Positions 30,959 to 31,087 of a DNA stretch of 31,087 nt are shown here, in pieces. Position numbers and translations under genes: made by a program. Source of the DNA: Streptomyces wedmorensis (lineage in GTDB: Bacteria; Actinomycetota; Actinomycetes; Streptomycetales; Streptomycetaceae); assembly GCF_000716445.1 (NCBI RefSeq), contig NZ_JNWK01000081.1, positions 1-31,087 of the forward strand, read 5' to 3'. The notes below the pieces were generated by a model that searched no databases, was not told the DNA's origin, and saw nothing but the letters and a program-made list of their open reading frames with translations. How positions within the stretch are numbered: position 1 is the stretch's first letter; the number at the start of each line of letters is the position of its first letter.

Positions 30959-31087
30959 TCGCCTCCGCCGATCCGTGTCAGCGGGTCTCCTAGGCCGTGT
31001 TTTAGAACTCGCTGACCTGCCTGGTTGGCCGTCCGGGGAAGTCGCGGGCGGCCATCCAGATAGTCAGGTCGCGGGCGATGTCGTTGA
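30959..31087. other. Right edge: possible C-terminus of a minus-strand gene or IS end
   Basis: Read on the minus strand from the right edge, the sequence begins NDIARDLTIWMAARDFPGRP and may end at a TAA near 31003, next to CTAGGCCGTGTTTTAG. This looks like a gene tail followed by an insertion-sequence-like end, but I cannot name the family and the frame near 31020 is not certain. No other feature was seen after the phosphotransferase. Confidence 0.3.

Noticed and set aside
1..31087. tRNA, rRNA or CRISPR features
   Set aside because: No cloverleaf-like sequence, rRNA segment or spaced direct-repeat array was noticed by eye. A covariance-model scan would be the decisive test.

Overview
The window looks like a chromosomal stretch from a Streptomyces or close relative. 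GC is very high, third positions are strongly G/C, GTG starts are frequent, promoters look leaderless, and the gene families are typical streptomycete ones. I found no tRNA, rRNA or CRISPR array.

Layout. 1-2.5 kb: a gene tail, an ArsR-type regulator with an AT-rich inverted repeat upstream, two small hypothetical genes and a RibD-C/DHFR-like reductase. 2.9-4.6 kb: a Tat-exported sulfatase behind a short cysteine-containing leader ORF. 4.7-5.4 kb: two decayed minus-strand genes. 5.9-11 kb: an RHS polymorphic toxin with a C-terminal DNA/RNA nuclease, its head split off by a one-base frame change, followed by a SUKH immunity gene fused to an Lsr2-like DNA-binding domain. 11.1-13.6 kb: a graveyard with IS5-type transposase and phosphotransferase fragments and, on the minus strand, a decayed second toxin-tail/SUKH pair, plus an intact DUF1877 gene and a small membrane protein.

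14-21.6 kb is a sulfur block: metX and metY (minus strand, overlapping) behind a second cysteine leader ORF, then an operon of ABC permease, ATPase, lipoprotein and arylsulfotransferase-like protein. This operon is divergent from an XRE-cupin regulator across a 33-bp palindrome. With the sulfatase, these genes could scavenge sulfur from sulfate esters or sulfonates and feed it to homocysteine. The two leader ORFs suggest cysteine-responsive control of both ends.

21.9-25.2 kb: a decayed conflict-type operon on the minus strand (trypco2, then trypsin-like peptidase/NB-ARC/TPR) with at least six lesions. 25.4-27.7 kb: an intact FAD-dependent oxidase divergent from a TetR regulator across a 31-bp palindrome. 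27.9-29.4 kb: a decayed TPR/WD40 gene followed by an intact trypco1 gene. 29.9-31 kb: a phosphotransferase and an unidentified right edge.

Overall pattern: metabolic and regulatory genes are intact, whereas toxin, STAND-type and mobile genes carry nearly all frameshifts and stops. Family assignments come from recognised motifs and memory of related proteins. No searches were run.
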